Source: Rhizobium sp. ARZ01 (lineage in GTDB: Bacteria; Pseudomonadota; Alphaproteobacteria; Rhizobiales; Rhizobiaceae). From it: a stretch of DNA of 64,000 nucleotides. The stretch lies in assembly GCF_014851675.1 (NCBI RefSeq), contig NZ_JACVAE010000001.1, positions 1,984,001 to 2,048,000 on the forward strand. The letters are read 5' to 3'. The stretch's first letter is position 1. Each line of letters starts with the position of its first letter. A program made the translations under genes and the position numbers. Shown piece by piece: positions 30,008 to 40,898 of this stretch. The notes beneath the pieces were generated by a model. That model was not told the DNA's origin, ran no database searches, and saw nothing but the letters and a program-made list of their open reading frames with translations.

Positions 30008-30868
30008 TCAGGTGCGGATACCAATCGCATTGCGGAACGCTTCCGCAACGACGGCTTCACTGTTCCGAGTGGACGGCGCCAGCCTTGCGATATCGCTTTC
30101 GTGAACGACCCGATTCCGGCCGGAGACCTTGGCCATATAAAGCGCCCGATCGGCATGGGAAAAAATATCGTCAAACGAGCGTCCCGGGGCATGGTCGGCA
30201 AGGCCCGCCGAAATCGTCACGGCAATCTCGCCATGCGCACAGATGATGGCCAGACGTTCGATCCCGCTGCGCACCTCTTCGATGCGACGGGCGGATTCGT
30301 CCTGCGGAATTCCGCATAGAAGCACGACGAATTCCTCCCCGCCAATGCGTGCGACGATGTGCTCGCCCCCGAACCTGCATGCCAATTCCTGCGCGATCGC
30401 CACGATGACCTGGTCGCCCGCAACATGGCCGAGCGTATCATTGATCGACTTGAACCGATCGACATCGAACAACGCCAGCGCCGATGGCGACCTTGCGGCC
30501 TCGAAGGCCTCGAGAAAAGCACGGCGGTTCAGAAGCCCGGATAGCGGGTCGGTTCGGCTCAGCCGCTCGAACTCCGCGCGCGATATGGCGAGATCATAGA
30601 CCGCAAGACCGACCACGTAGTAGGCGACAAAAGCGACGACTGACGACACAAGCGGCGTCAGAATTGTCGCGACGACAAGCGCGTCGAACAGATCGTAGGG
30701 CAACAGGTCCGCCGCGTACAAGATCAGATGTGCCACAACATTGATGGCATAGGCGAGTGCGGCGATGCGAAGAGCCATTCGGGCGGCACGGCGAAGGACC
30801 TGCTTACGAGAAGAGAACTCCCCGAGAGCAAGCTGATTATTCACCCATGCTTTGACACGCTCGATCAT
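30008..30868 (-). CDS. Membrane-bound diguanylate cyclase (GGDEF)
   Basis: 286 residues. Two hydrophobic helices (about 32-54 and 62-91) anchor a C-terminal GGDEF domain starting near RLSRTDPLSGLLNRRAF. The active site is GGEEF (176-180), compatible with synthesis of c-di-GMP from GTP. The allosteric I-site RxxD is replaced by GGEH (167-170), so product inhibition at that site is probably lost. ATG 30868 (MIERVKAW) is chosen over 31006 because the upstream stretch looks non-coding. It sits between murB and ddlB on the dcw strand, where most relatives have no signalling gene. Confidence 0.85.
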   Translation of the reverse strand: MIERVKAWVNNQLALGEFSSRKQVLRRAARMALRIAALAYAINVVAHLILYAADLLPYDLFDALVVATILTPLVSSVVAFVAYYVVGLAVYDLAISRAEFERLSRTDPLSGLLNRRAFLEAFEAARSPSALALFDVDRFKSINDTLGHVAGDQVIVAIAQELACRFGGEHIVARIGGEEFVVLLCGIPQDESARRIEEVRSGIERLAIICAHGEIAVTISAGLADHAPGRSFDDIFSHADRALYMAKVSGRNRVVHESDIARLAPSTRNSEAVVAEAFRNAIGIRT

Positions 30869-31070
30869 GTGCGGCTCCGAAGGCGCGCGCGATCCTAGTG
30901 GCAGGGTGTTAACAATTTGCCGCCGGCATCGTGCAGGAACAATTGGCAAGCGGTTCGACGCTAGAGCGGCAACCGATGCGTTAATGCGGTTCCTAAACTT
31001 GGACACTCCCCGTCAACGCAGTTTCAGGATCCGGCACCTAGAGTCTCTGCGACATCCAAGGGCATCGTTC

Positions 31071-31880
31071 ATGAAACACATCATCGTCGCATCTATCACA
31101 CTGGTCTCAATCCTAGCGTCGGCTTCGACCGTATCTGCCGCCGCCAACCGCGAGGATTTCCGTGGACGTTGGTCCCGCGACTGCGGAAACGGCATGACCT
31201 GCCATTTGGATATCGACGACACGAAATCGCAGAAAACTGTCGAAATTTCATTCTCCATCGAAGGGAACGGGGCGTCGTGCAGTTGGTCCGTCGATTCGGT
31301 CTACCAGAAGGACTGGGGCGGTCCTGTCGCACGGGACCCTTACGGCAACTACTATTTTTATCTGACCATTCACGACGACAGGCGGCTGTATTCATCCGGT
31401 ACAATGTTGCCGAACTGCGGTCCGCAGCCGTTGGACCAGTATTTCGTCAGCGATCCTGTCCTCGGTGCTCCGGCGAACGAAGTCTCGACCGTCAGCGACG
31501 AGGATGCGCAGGCGATGATCGATAACCGCAGCATCTTCGATCACAACGGCTCCGCCATGAACATCGACCCAAGTCGGGGGACTATCGTCTATCGCGACCC
31601 CAAGAAGTCGATTGCAGGAACCGTCAAGTCAGGTGCTCTGCTCTTCAAAGCCGATGCTCCTTGGGACCCTTACGACGACAAGACGATCGTGAAAGGAACG
31701 GCTTATGTCTTCAAAAAGGGCTGCGACCCGGCTCCGTATGAGGTCTCTGGTCGACAACAGGGATGGCACACCCTTGTCCTTAAGGGCGTAGCCCCCGTCC
31801 GGGCGAAGAACAGCTGCAAGGTCATCGGCCACAAGATGAACGGGAACTCGACGCTGAAATTCGTCAGTTGGGGCGATTAG
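31071..31880 (+). CDS. Secreted hypothetical protein inside the dcw region
   Basis: 269 residues with a signal peptide (MKHIIVASITLVSILASAST, likely cut after VSA near 23). The mature part has two recognisable blocks: an N-terminal Cys-rich beta domain (RGRWSRDCGNGMTCHLDID, SCSWSVDS, LPNCGPQ) and a C-terminal domain (GTVKSGALLFKADAP, GTAYVFKKGCDPAPYEV, LVLKGVAPVRAKNSCKVIG). Cys count is even, suggesting disulfides. I recognise the C-terminal pattern from other rhizobial secreted proteins but cannot name it. It is the only plus-strand gene between 18.3 and 46 kb, convergent with murB and divergent from the GGDEF gene. Confidence 0.8.
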   Translation: MKHIIVASITLVSILASASTVSAAANREDFRGRWSRDCGNGMTCHLDIDDTKSQKTVEISFSIEGNGASCSWSVDSVYQKDWGGPVARDPYGNYYFYLTIHDDRRLYSSGTMLPNCGPQPLDQYFVSDPVLGAPANEVSTVSDEDAQAMIDNRSIFDHNGSAMNIDPSRGTIVYRDPKKSIAGTVKSGALLFKADAPWDPYDDKTIVKGTAYVFKKGCDPAPYEVSGRQQGWHTLVLKGVAPVRAKNSCKVIGHKMNGNSTLKFVSWGD

Positions 31881-31899
31881 CTCCGTGTAGGCACGGAGC
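31880..31899 (+). terminator. Stem-loop at the stop codon of the secreted protein gene
   Basis: GCTCCGTG-TAGG-CACGGAGC, an 8-bp perfect stem whose first base is the last base of the TAG stop. Position fits a terminator or mRNA 3'-end protector; there is no T-run. Confidence 0.4.
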
Positions 31900-32027
31900 G
31901 CTTGCAACACGTGAGGCAGGTTTCCGCCTCCCGAGCAGCTCCGTGCGGTCGCCAAGGACTATCCGAGCAATGGCGCCAAAGGGTTTATCGAGACAGAAGT
32001 GTTGAAAGGCTGGCCCCTCTTCGGATG

Positions 32028-32054
32028 GTGCCGCCCAGGACATCCGGGCGGCAC
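32028..32054. terminator. Stem-loop between convergent murB and the secreted protein gene
   Basis: GTGCCGCCC (32028-32036) pairs perfectly with GGGCGGCAC (32046-32054) around a 9-base loop, 19 bases past the murB stop. It could end the long mraZ-murB transcript, and possibly also the convergent one. Neither side has a clear T-run. Confidence 0.5.
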
Positions 32055-32073
32055 TATCTCAATCTGCCCCGCC

Positions 32074-33048
32074 TCAGGCAGTCGCCTTGCCGAGGAATTC
32101 CTTGATCTCAAGGCCCGGCATGAAGTTGCCGACGCGCTTGATTTCCCACTGCAGCATGATCCCGGAGTGCTCGAGCACGCGGCTGCGAACGGTCTCGCCG
32201 AGATACTCTAGTTCGTAGCCCGTGGCCTGGCCGGTGTTGATCATGAAGTTGCAGTGCATCGGCGACATTTGCGCTCCGCCGATCATCAGACCGCGGCAGC
32301 CGGCCTCGTCGATCAGCTTCCAGGCCGAATGCCCTTCGGGGTTTTTGAAGGTCGAGCCGCCGGTCTTCTCGCGAATCGGCTGGACCGTCTCGCGATGCTG
32401 GCGCACGGCGTCCATCTTCTCGCGGATATGCGCCTTGTCGCCGGCATGGCCCTGGAAGATCGCATGCGTGAAGATCAGCCCCTCGGGGGCTGCCGAATGG
32501 CGATACGTATAGCCCATGTCGGCATTCGACAGCACGTAAGCGTTGCCCTTGCGATCAACGGCATGCACTTCGACGACGAGGTCCTTCGTCTCGTCGCCGT
32601 TGGCGCCCGCATTCATGCGAAGCGCACCACCAATCGAGCCTGGAATGCCATAATAAAACTCAAGACCGGCAATGCCATTGTCGAGTGCCATCGCGGCGAT
32701 GTTCTTGTCCGGGCAGATCGCTCCCGCCTTGATGCGGTTCTCGCCGACGAGTTCGAGATCTCCGAAACCCTTGGCCGAAAGCCGGATCACGACGCCGCGA
32801 ATACCGCCGTCGCGCACAAGAAGGTTCGACCCGACGCCGGACACCATCAGCGGCACATCGTCCGGCAACATCTTCAAGAAGGTGACGAGGTCCTCGGTGT
32901 CGTGCGGATGGAACATAAGCTCAGCCAGTCCGCCGGCGCGGAACCAGGTGACGCGGTCCATCGGCGCATCCGGCGTCAACCGCCCGCGCACATCCTTGAT
33001 GCCGTCGCCCAGAGACGCCAGCAGCTTCTCGCCATTCACCTGTTTCAT
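32074..33048 (-). CDS. murB: UDP-N-acetylenolpyruvoylglucosamine reductase
   Basis: Flavoenzyme that reduces enolpyruvyl-UDP-GlcNAc to UDP-MurNAc using NADPH. 324 residues: [35 protein letters not shown] (FAD binding), [20 protein letters not shown], and the catalytic [23 protein letters not shown], type I MurB. ATG 33048 overlaps the murC stop by 4 bases. Last gene of the upstream dcw unit. Cytoplasmic. Confidence 0.96.
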   Translation of the reverse strand: MKQVNGEKLLASLGDGIKDVRGRLTPDAPMDRVTWFRAGGLAELMFHPHDTEDLVTFLKMLPDDVPLMVSGVGSNLLVRDGGIRGVVIRLSAKGFGDLELVGENRIKAGAICPDKNIAAMALDNGIAGLEFYYGIPGSIGGALRMNAGANGDETKDLVVEVHAVDRKGNAYVLSNADMGYTYRHSAAPEGLIFTHAIFQGHAGDKAHIREKMDAVRQHRETVQPIREKTGGSTFKNPEGHSAWKLIDEAGCRGLMIGGAQMSPMHCNFMINTGQATGYELEYLGETVRSRVLEHSGIMLQWEIKRVGNFMPGLEIKEFLGKATA

Positions 33049-34460
33049 GCCGTCATTCCCGAAATGCTTGCGAGTTCCTTTGGCAGCGCAGCAGCCCAAT
33101 AGGTGATGCTGCCTGCGCCTAAGAGAACCACAAAGTCGCCGGGCTTAGCAATGGCGCCGATGGTGGAGGCGAGTTGCTCCGGACCCTCCAGATAGCGGGC
33201 GTCCCTGTGGCCGCCCGCTTTTATGCGGGAAACCAGGGCTTCCGCGCTCACGCCTTCAATCGGCTCTTCGCCAGCCGCATAGATCGGCGCGATCATGATC
33301 GTGTCGGCTTCGTTGAAGCAGCCGGCGAATTCCTCGAACAGGCTGTGAACACGTGTATAGCGATGGGGCTGATGGACGGCGACAACCCTGCCCTGGCAGG
33401 CCTCGCGCGCCGCCTTCAGCACCGCCTTGATCTCGACCGGATGGTGGCCGTAGTCGTCATAGACGCTGACGCCGTTCCAAGTGCCGGTCAGCGTGAAGCG
33501 CCGCTTCACGCCGCCAAATGAGGCAAGACCGCGCGCAATGTCTTCTGGCGCAACACCGAGCCGTTGGGCAACCGCGACCGCAGCGGTCGCATTGGAGACG
33601 TTGTGGCGCCCCGGCATCGGCAGGCGAAGATCCTTCAGCGCAATCACCTGGCCGGTCCGGCGCCTGCGGATCTCGACGTCGAATACCGAGGTGGCGCCGT
33701 CCATGCGTACATTGCCGAAGCGCACATCGGCCTGCGGGTTCTCACCGTAGGTAATGACCTTCCGGTCGTCGATGCGGCTGACCATCGCCTGCACTTCCGG
33801 ATGATCGAGGCACATGACGCCGAAGCCGTAGAAGGGCACGTTCTCGACGAACTGGCGGAACGCCTCGCGCACCGCATCGAAATTGCCATAGTGATCCAGA
33901 TGCTCCGGATCGATGTTCGTCACCACCGCAACGTCGGCCGGAAGCTTGAGGAAAGTGCCGTCGGACTCGTCAGCCTCGACCACCATCCATTCGCCCTCGC
34001 CCATGCGCGCATTTGTGCCATAGGCGTTGATGATGCCACCGTTGATGACGGTCGGGTCGAGCCCTCCGGCCTCAAGCAAGGCCGCCACCATGGACGTCGT
34101 CGTCGTCTTGCCATGCGTGCCGCCGATCGCGATCGCATTGCGGAAGCGCATCAACTCGGCCAGCATCTCGGCGCGGCGCACGACCGGCAAAAGCTTTTCG
34201 CGCGCTGCGACGAGCTCGGGATTGTCCTTCTTGATCGCCGTCGAGACGACCACCACCTCGGCATCTCCAAGGTTCTCGGCCTTGTGGCCGACGTGGATCC
34301 TGATGCCCTTGTCGCGCAGCCGCTGGACGTTGGCGCTGTCGGACTGGTCGGAGCCCTGCACGCGGTGACCAAGATTGTGTAGCACCTCGGCAATACCGCT
34401 CATGCCAATACCGCCGATTCCGATGAAATGAACGAGCCCTATGCTCTTCGGCATCTTCAT
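33045..34460 (-). CDS. murC: UDP-N-acetylmuramate--L-alanine ligase
   Basis: Adds L-Ala to UDP-MurNAc with ATP, the first Mur ligase step. 471 residues: N-terminal [24 protein letters not shown] loop [23 protein letters not shown] and the C-terminal [18 protein letters not shown] and HQPHRYTR motifs. It overlaps murG and murB by 4 bases each, indicating tight translational coupling. Cytoplasmic. Confidence 0.97.
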   Translation of the reverse strand: MKMPKSIGLVHFIGIGGIGMSGIAEVLHNLGHRVQGSDQSDSANVQRLRDKGIRIHVGHKAENLGDAEVVVVSTAIKKDNPELVAAREKLLPVVRRAEMLAELMRFRNAIAIGGTHGKTTTTSMVAALLEAGGLDPTVINGGIINAYGTNARMGEGEWMVVEADESDGTFLKLPADVAVVTNIDPEHLDHYGNFDAVREAFRQFVENVPFYGFGVMCLDHPEVQAMVSRIDDRKVITYGENPQADVRFGNVRMDGATSVFDVEIRRRRTGQVIALKDLRLPMPGRHNVSNATAAVAVAQRLGVAPEDIARGLASFGGVKRRFTLTGTWNGVSVYDDYGHHPVEIKAVLKAAREACQGRVVAVHQPHRYTRVHSLFEEFAGCFNEADTIMIAPIYAAGEEPIEGVSAEALVSRIKAGGHRDARYLEGPEQLASTIGAIAKPGDFVVLLGAGSITYWAAALPKELASISGMTA

Positions 34461-35581
34461 GCGCGTTCTCCTTTGAATTCCGCAATCGTCTTGCCGCCCG
34501 CAATAGCCTCCACCATGGCGGCGAGCAAGCGCGCAGCGTCCGGCTTCCCGGTCTTTCGGGCGTTCTCCGCCATCAACGCCATGTGATCCGGGTTCTTCAT
34601 CGCCTCGATGATGATCGTCGACAGCTTCTCCGGCGAAAGCGCGGACTGCGCGATGACCTGCGCCCCGCCGTTGGCGGCAAGTGCTGCGGCATTTGCGGCC
34701 TGGTCATGGTCAAGCGCGTAGGGATAGGGCACGAGCACCGACGGCCGGCCGATGACGGAAATTTCCGAAACGGTCGAGGCGCCGGAACGGCAGATGACGA
34801 GATGCGCCTTGGCCAGGCGATCCGCCATGTCGGTGAAGAAGGGCGAAACATCGGCTGGGATTGCGAGCTTCTCGTAGACGGCTTCCACGCCCTCCCGATC
34901 CTCGGGACGTGCCTGTTGCGTGATGCGCAGGCGCGCCCGCTTCACATCGCTCAGCCGGCAGACGGCTTGCGGGACTGCCGTGGAAAAGAATTGCGCGCCC
35001 TGGCTGCCGCCAAAAACCACGATGCGGAATTCACCGTCCGGCTTTGCCTGCTGATACGGTACCTCCGCGGCTGCGAGCACGGCGGGACGCACCGGATTTC
35101 CGGTCGTCACCGTCTTTTCCGCATACGCGCCCTCGCCTTCTGGCAGGAAACCGCCTGCGATCGCGTGCACGCGAGAGGCAAGAGCCTTGTTGGCGCGCCC
35201 CATGACGGCGTTCTGCTCGTGGATCATCGAGGGTATGCGCATGCCGGTCGCAGCCAGCAGCGGCGGCAATGTCGGATATCCGCCGAACCCGACAACGGCA
35301 TTCGGCTGGAGCCTGGCCAACAGGCGTCGCGCAGCCCGAAGTCCTGTCCAGAGCGTCCAGAGCGAGGAGATAACCTTGACCGGATTCTTCGAACCGATCG
35401 TTGCCGACGGCACGACGTGGATCTCGTCAGCCGGGAACTTGCCGGCGAAGCGCTCCGCGCGGCTGTCGGTGACGAGATGCACCGACCAGTCGTTCGCCTT
35501 CAATTCGTGCGCCAGCGCCTCGGCGGGAAAGAGATGGCCGCCGGTGCCGCCGGCGGCAAGCAGGATGATGCCTTTGCTCAT
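34457..35581 (-). CDS. murG: UDP-GlcNAc:lipid I N-acetylglucosaminyltransferase
   Basis: Converts lipid I to lipid II on the inner face of the membrane. 374 residues, GT-B fold: [19 protein letters not shown] at the N-terminus, [38 protein letters not shown] and the UDP-GlcNAc site [24 protein letters not shown]. It starts 6 bases after ftsW and overlaps murC by 4. Confidence 0.97.
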   Translation of the reverse strand: MSKGIILLAAGGTGGHLFPAEALAHELKANDWSVHLVTDSRAERFAGKFPADEIHVVPSATIGSKNPVKVISSLWTLWTGLRAARRLLARLQPNAVVGFGGYPTLPPLLAATGMRIPSMIHEQNAVMGRANKALASRVHAIAGGFLPEGEGAYAEKTVTTGNPVRPAVLAAAEVPYQQAKPDGEFRIVVFGGSQGAQFFSTAVPQAVCRLSDVKRARLRITQQARPEDREGVEAVYEKLAIPADVSPFFTDMADRLAKAHLVICRSGASTVSEISVIGRPSVLVPYPYALDHDQAANAAALAANGGAQVIAQSALSPEKLSTIIIEAMKNPDHMALMAENARKTGKPDAARLLAAMVEAIAGGKTIAEFKGERA

Positions 35582-35587
35582 TCAATA

Positions 35588-36742
35588 CTACTCCGCGGGA
35601 GAAAGCATGCCGGAGCGGAAGAGGCTCCGCTCGGTGGCACGCTTTTCCGGCCGGTGACGCGTCAGCGCAAGGATGAAGCCCGCGGTGACGCAGATAGCGA
35701 TCATCGAAGAGCCGCCGTAGGAGATCAGCGGCAGGGTCATTCCCTTCGCCGGCAGCAGTTCGAGGTTCACGCCGATGTTGATCATGGACTGTGTGCCGAT
35801 CAATAGCACCAGGCCGGCAACTGCGAAGCGTGTGAAGTCATTACGCTCCTTGAAGGCGTGGTTCAGCCCGCGCAGCACGACAAAAGCGAAGACTGCGACG
35901 ATGACCATGCAGAAGACGATACCGAATTCCTCCGCCGCAACCGAAAAGATGAAGTCGGTGTGGCTGTCCGGAATGATGCGCTTGACGATGCCCTCGCCCG
36001 GTCCCTTGCCGAGCCAGTCGCCGCGGATGATCGCCTCGCGCGCGGTATCGACCTGGAAGGTATCGCCCTCGCCCGTCAGAAATCGGTCGATACGGCCGGC
36101 CACGTGGTCGAACAGATAGTAGGCCGACACGAAACCGCCGATGGCGACGCCGCCGAGCAGGATAATCCAGATCCAAGGCATGCCGGCCATAAAGAACATC
36201 CCGCCCCAAACCGCCGTGGTCAGGATCGTCTGGCCGAGGTCCGGTTGCGCCACAAGCAGGGCCGCAACGATCCCGAACAGCAGGATGGAAAAAAGGTTGC
36301 CGGGGATTTCCGGCTGGCGCGCGTGCTCCGAGAAAAGCCAGGCGCAAATCACGACGAAGGCCGGCTTCATGAATTCCGACGGCTGGATCGACAGGCTGCC
36401 GATCGAAACCCAGCGCCGCGCACCCTTCACCTCGACGCCGAAGAAGAGCGCCAGAACCATCATCGCCAGCGATACTACAAGCAGAATTGCCGCGGTTCGC
36501 CGCACCTGTCGTGGCGAAAGGAACGAAATGGCCACCATCGTCGCGATTGCAGGGAGCAGGAACAGCGCGTGTCGCTTGACGAAGTGGAAGCTGTCGAGAT
36601 TGAGGCGTTCCGCCACCGCCGGACTTGCGGCGAAGGACAGCATGAAGCCAATCCCCATCAACAGGATGAAGGCGGCGAAGAACAACCTGTCTATCGTCCA
36701 GAACCAGTCGGCAACCGGACCACGCTCGGCACGACTAACCAT
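35588..36742 (-). CDS. ftsW: Septal peptidoglycan glycosyltransferase FtsW
   Basis: SEDS-family polymerase that works with FtsI to make septal peptidoglycan. 384 residues, about ten membrane helices. Family features: ARRWVSIGSLSIQPSEFMKPAFV, QPDLGQTILTTAVWGGMFF, the loop with GPGEGIVKRIIPDSHTDFIFSVAAEEFG, and LPAKGMTLPLISYGGSSMIA. Placed 10 bases after murD and 6 before murG in the dcw operon. Confidence 0.96.
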   Translation of the reverse strand: MVSRAERGPVADWFWTIDRLFFAAFILLMGIGFMLSFAASPAVAERLNLDSFHFVKRHALFLLPAIATMVAISFLSPRQVRRTAAILLVVSLAMMVLALFFGVEVKGARRWVSIGSLSIQPSEFMKPAFVVICAWLFSEHARQPEIPGNLFSILLFGIVAALLVAQPDLGQTILTTAVWGGMFFMAGMPWIWIILLGGVAIGGFVSAYYLFDHVAGRIDRFLTGEGDTFQVDTAREAIIRGDWLGKGPGEGIVKRIIPDSHTDFIFSVAAEEFGIVFCMVIVAVFAFVVLRGLNHAFKERNDFTRFAVAGLVLLIGTQSMINIGVNLELLPAKGMTLPLISYGGSSMIAICVTAGFILALTRHRPEKRATERSLFRSGMLSPAE

Positions 36743-36752
36743 GGCAATCCCC

Positions 36753-38156
36753 CTAACCGTTTGCCTCGATCAGCATGGTCACGCCCGGAAGGGTCGCGAC
36801 ATGGCCGACGAAAGCATCGCCCCTGACTTCAAAGTTCTTGTACTGGTCGAAGCTTGCGCAAGCCGGAGACAGCAGGACAGCGACCGGCCCGGCCTCATCC
36901 TTTTCCGCATCGGCAGCCGCATGCAGCACGGCGCGCTCAAGCGTGCCGGAAATCTCGTAGGGAACGGTCTCGCCCAGGGTTGCAGCAAATGCCGCGGCCG
37001 CTTCCCCGATCAGATAGGCCTTGGCGATCCTGGGGAAGAAGCCGCTAAGGCTGGTGATGCCTCCCTCCTTCGGCAGTCCGCCTGCAATCCAATAGATCCG
37101 GTCATAGCTCGACAGCGCCGGCGCTGCCGCATCCGCGTTCGTCGCCTTGGAATCATTGACGAAGACGGCGCTTGCCTTGCGGCCAACCGGCTGCATCCGG
37201 TGCTTCAGTCCCGGGAAGGAGGCGAGTCCGGCACGGATCTCGTCCTCGCTGACACCGACCGCCACGCAGGCTGCAATCGCCGCGGCCGCATTTTGAGCAT
37301 TGTGGCCGCCGCGCAGCGTCTGGATATCGGAGAGATCGGCGATCTCGCGCGCCGTTCCACCCTGCGCCAGCAGAAGGCGGGCACCCTCGGCATAAAGACC
37401 ATCCGCCAACGGCTGACGACGCGAGACACGCACAACCCTGGCTCCAGAACGCTCAATCCGATCCGCGATCAACGTGGTGAACGTGTCGTCGACGGCAATG
37501 ATCGCCGTGTCGCTGCCCGCGACCAATCGCTCCTTCACGTCGGCGTAGTGCTGCATCGTGCCGTGGCGATCGAGGTGATCCGGTGTGAGGTTCAGGAGAA
37601 TGCCGGCGCTCGGATTGATCGTCGGTGCGAGATCGATCTGGTAGGACGAGCACTCAACCACGAAGAACCGTCCGGCCTTCGGTGGATCCAGCGTCAGGAC
37701 GGCCGTGCCGATATTTCCGCCAAGCTGCGTGTCGCGGCCGCTCGATTTCAGGATGTGGGCGATCAGAGCGGTCGTTGTCGATTTACCGTTGGTGCCGGTG
37801 ATGGCGATGAACGGGCAATCGGGGGCGTAGGCGCGACGCTCACGCACAAAAAGCTCGACATCGCCGATGATCTCGACGCCGGCTGCACGCGCCAGGTCCA
37901 CGCTCCAGTGCGGCTTCGGATGCGTCAGAGGTACCCCTGGCGACAAGATGAACGCGGAGATCCCGTTCCAATCGATCTGCCGCAAGTCCGCCGTCACAAG
38001 ACCTTCTGACGCCGCCTTGGCGACACTGTCGGGATTGTCGTCCCAGGCAACGACCTTCGCGCCACCGGCCGCAAGTGCCTGGGCCGTGGCAAGCCCCGAC
38101 CCCCCGAGCCCGAAGAGCGCAACGTTCTTGTTTCTGAGGGTCGTGACCGGGATCAT
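36753..38156 (-). CDS. murD: UDP-N-acetylmuramoyl-L-alanine--D-glutamate ligase
   Basis: Adds D-Glu to UDP-MurNAc-L-Ala with ATP. 467 residues: [18 protein letters not shown] (N-terminal Rossmann), [18 protein letters not shown] (ATP loop), [20 protein letters not shown] and [15 protein letters not shown] (C-terminal domain motif). It starts 4 bases after the mraY stop. Cytoplasmic. Confidence 0.97.
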   Translation of the reverse strand: MIPVTTLRNKNVALFGLGGSGLATAQALAAGGAKVVAWDDNPDSVAKAASEGLVTADLRQIDWNGISAFILSPGVPLTHPKPHWSVDLARAAGVEIIGDVELFVRERRAYAPDCPFIAITGTNGKSTTTALIAHILKSSGRDTQLGGNIGTAVLTLDPPKAGRFFVVECSSYQIDLAPTINPSAGILLNLTPDHLDRHGTMQHYADVKERLVAGSDTAIIAVDDTFTTLIADRIERSGARVVRVSRRQPLADGLYAEGARLLLAQGGTAREIADLSDIQTLRGGHNAQNAAAAIAACVAVGVSEDEIRAGLASFPGLKHRMQPVGRKASAVFVNDSKATNADAAAPALSSYDRIYWIAGGLPKEGGITSLSGFFPRIAKAYLIGEAAAAFAATLGETVPYEISGTLERAVLHAAADAEKDEAGPVAVLLSPACASFDQYKNFEVRGDAFVGHVATLPGVTMLIEANG

Positions 38157-38160
38157 GGGA

Positions 38161-39261
38161 TTACCGCAGCTTCAAGGTCGAGAGGCCGACGAGCGCGAGG
38201 ATCACGGCGATGATCCAGAAGCGGATCACAACCTGGCTCTCCGTCCAGCCCTTCTTTTCGAAGTGGTGGTGGATCGGCGCCATCAGGAACACGCGCTTAC
38301 CCGTGAGCTTGAACGAGGCGACCTGGATGATCACCGATAGCGTCTCCATCACGAACAGGCCGCCTACGATCGCCATGACGATCTCATGCTTGGTGGCGAC
38401 GGCCACGGTGCCGATCAGACCGCCCAGCGCCAGCGAGCCGGTGTCGCCCATGAAGATCGCCGCCGGCGGGGCGTTGAACCAAAGGAAACCGAGGCCCGCG
38501 CCGATGACGGCTCCGAGAATGACGGCCAATTCGCCGGTACCGGGAACGAAGTGGATCTGCAGGTAGTTCGCAAAGACCGCGTTGCCGGCGAGGTAGGCGA
38601 TGACGCCGAAGGACGCGGCCGAGATCATGACGGGAACCGTGGCAAGGCCGTCCAGACCGTCGGTGAGGTTGACCGCATTGCCGGCCGAAACGATGACGAA
38701 GCCTCCGAACAAGACGAAGAAGACGCCGAGATTGAGCACAAAGTCCTTGGCGAAAGGAAAGGCGACCGAGGAACCGAGCGTCGAGCCCGCTGCGCCTGCG
38801 GAAAGCGCGGCGCGCATCATGAAGAAGGTGGCGATCCCAGCTATAATGAATTCGAGGCCAAGGCGTGCCTTTCCGGAGAAGCCCTTGTCCGTCTGCTTTG
38901 TCACCTTCAGATAGTCGTCGTAAAAGCCGATGGCCCCGAAGCCGAGCGTCACGAGGAGCGTAGCAACGACATAGATGTTGGAAAGATCGGCCCATAGCAG
39001 CGAACTGCCGACGATGCCGGCGAGGATCATGATGCCGCCCATGGTCGGCGTGCCGGCCTTCTTGAAGTGGGTCTGCGGCCCGTCGGCGCGGATCGGCTGG
39101 CCCTTGCCCTGGCGCACGCGCAACGACGCGATGATCGCCGGCCCGAACAGGAAGACGATAGCGGCGGAGGTAAACAGCGCTGCACCGGTGCGGAACGTGA
39201 TGTAGCGGAAGAGGTTGAAGATCTGGACCTCATCCGCCAGTTCGACAAGCCAAAGCAGCAT
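38161..39261 (-). CDS. mraY: Phospho-N-acetylmuramoyl-pentapeptide transferase
   Basis: Transfers phospho-MurNAc-pentapeptide to undecaprenyl phosphate, forming lipid I. 366 residues, ten membrane helices. Active-site segments are [48 protein letters not shown] and [14 protein letters not shown]. Start at 39261 gives the usual [11 protein letters not shown]; the longer frame to 39429 is not family-like. A 207-base gap to murF upstream is the largest inside this operon and might hold an internal promoter. Confidence 0.97.
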   Translation of the reverse strand: MLLWLVELADEVQIFNLFRYITFRTGAALFTSAAIVFLFGPAIIASLRVRQGKGQPIRADGPQTHFKKAGTPTMGGIMILAGIVGSSLLWADLSNIYVVATLLVTLGFGAIGFYDDYLKVTKQTDKGFSGKARLGLEFIIAGIATFFMMRAALSAGAAGSTLGSSVAFPFAKDFVLNLGVFFVLFGGFVIVSAGNAVNLTDGLDGLATVPVMISAASFGVIAYLAGNAVFANYLQIHFVPGTGELAVILGAVIGAGLGFLWFNAPPAAIFMGDTGSLALGGLIGTVAVATKHEIVMAIVGGLFVMETLSVIIQVASFKLTGKRVFLMAPIHHHFEKKGWTESQVVIRFWIIAVILALVGLSTLKLR

Positions 39262-39468
39262 TCTGGACCTTTCCCCAAAGGTTTTGCGGGGCGTCCGACG
39301 GAAGCATGTCCGGATCGAAGCGTGACCCCACCAATTTCGAAACATGGAGGCATGCGGGCAATCTTGCCCGGCGTGCCGTCGTGCATGCGCCCCGGACCTG
39401 TTCGGATCCAGGGTCATGCTTGGATGCAATGCGTCAAAGCGCCGGATGCCTCAACGGCAAGCGGTGCC

Positions 39469-40896
39469 TCACTCGGCGCGCTCCGTGTCGGAGAATGCCT
39501 CGTACTTGTCAAGCAAACCGGCGACGATCCGGCTGAATCCCGTCGATTTCGACGATTTCACCACGACGACGTCACCGGGCCGCACCGCCTTAAGCACAAA
39601 TTCCTGCATACTGTCCGCATCGTCGCGGTACTCGACTCGCGCCGCGTCTGCGAGCGTGTCCCGGAGTGCAGCCATGTCGGAGCCACCAATCCAGACGTCC
39701 TCGATGCCGGCCTCACTCAACGGCGCGGCGAGTTCCGCGTGCAACTGCTGCGAAAACTCGCCCATCTCGAGCATGTCGCCGAGCACGGCAATCCGCCGGC
39801 CGCCCTCGCCCGGCACCGTATCGCGCAACAAAGCGATCGCTGCCCGCATCGAGGCCGGATTGGCGTTGTAGCTCTCGTCGATCAGGGTGAAGCTGCCGCC
39901 GTCGATCGCAAGGCGATGGCGACGCCCCCGCCCCTTCTCCGGCTGCATCGTGGCGAGCGCGTTCATGACCTTCTCGATGTCGGCGCCAACGAGGTGCGCC
40001 GCGCCAAGGACGGCCACCGCATTTTCCGCAATATGACGACCAGGGGCTCCCATCGGGATTTCCAGCGTCTGCCCGTCCACCGATGCCCACAACACATTGC
40101 CCTGTGGACCGGCCATGAACTCGACCAGGCGAAACTCCGCCTTCGGATCGGCGCCGAACGAGTGGACGTGCGCCACACCGGCCTGTTTGGCAGCCTGCTC
40201 CAGCAGGGCGTACTGCTCGTTGTCGCGGTTGAGCAGCGCATGGCCGCCGGGCGCCACCCCCTCGAAAATCTCGGCCTTTGCCATGGCGATCTCATCGAGA
40301 CTCGCGAAATTGCCGAGGTGGGCCGCGGCGATCGTGGTGACCAGCGCCACATGCGGGCGAACCATTTTGACCAGCGGCCGGATTTCGTCCGGGTGGTTCA
40401 TGCCGATCTCGAAGACACCGTAGGCGGTGGTCTCCGGCATGCGCGCCAGAGTCAGCGGAACGCCCCAATGATTGTTGAACGAGGCCACCGAGGCGTGCAC
40501 GCTGCCGCAAGCTGAAAGCGAGTGCCGCAGCATCTCCTTCGTCGTCGTCTTGCCGACCGATCCCGTCACGGCGATGACCTTGGCGGCACTGCGGTCGCGT
40601 GCGGCGCAACCGAGATCGACAAGCGCCTGCAGCACGTCATGCACCACCAGCATCGGAGCCGTGAGGCGCCCGAGCGCCGGCAGCTTGCCTTCGCTCACCA
40701 CGAGCAGCGCTGCGCCATTGGCAAATGCCAGGCTAGCGAAGTCATGTCCGTCCACCCGGTCGCCCTTGATGGCGAAGAAGGCCTCGCCCGGGCTGATCGA
40801 ACGACTGTCGATGGAAATGCCGGTGATCCCCGCCGGCATGGTCCCGATAGGACGGCCATGGGTGGCCGCGATAAGATCCTCGAATGTCCAGAGCAT
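39469..40896 (-). CDS. murF: UDP-MurNAc-tripeptide--D-Ala-D-Ala ligase
   Basis: Adds the D-Ala-D-Ala made by DdlB to complete the pentapeptide. 475 residues from the ATG at 40896: SIDSRSISPGEAFFAIKGDRVDGHDF, ATP loop VTGSVGKTTTKEML, FEIGMNHPDEI, DESYNANPASMRAAI and VVVKSSKS near the end. A TTG at 40902 would overlap the murE stop by 3-4 bases (TTGA); both starts are possible. Cytoplasmic. Confidence 0.96.
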   Translation of the reverse strand: MLWTFEDLIAATHGRPIGTMPAGITGISIDSRSISPGEAFFAIKGDRVDGHDFASLAFANGAALLVVSEGKLPALGRLTAPMLVVHDVLQALVDLGCAARDRSAAKVIAVTGSVGKTTTKEMLRHSLSACGSVHASVASFNNHWGVPLTLARMPETTAYGVFEIGMNHPDEIRPLVKMVRPHVALVTTIAAAHLGNFASLDEIAMAKAEIFEGVAPGGHALLNRDNEQYALLEQAAKQAGVAHVHSFGADPKAEFRLVEFMAGPQGNVLWASVDGQTLEIPMGAPGRHIAENAVAVLGAAHLVGADIEKVMNALATMQPEKGRGRRHRLAIDGGSFTLIDESYNANPASMRAAIALLRDTVPGEGGRRIAVLGDMLEMGEFSQQLHAELAAPLSEAGIEDVWIGGSDMAALRDTLADAARVEYRDDADSMQEFVLKAVRPGDVVVVKSSKSTGFSRIVAGLLDKYEAFSDTERAE

Positions 40897-40898
40897 GG

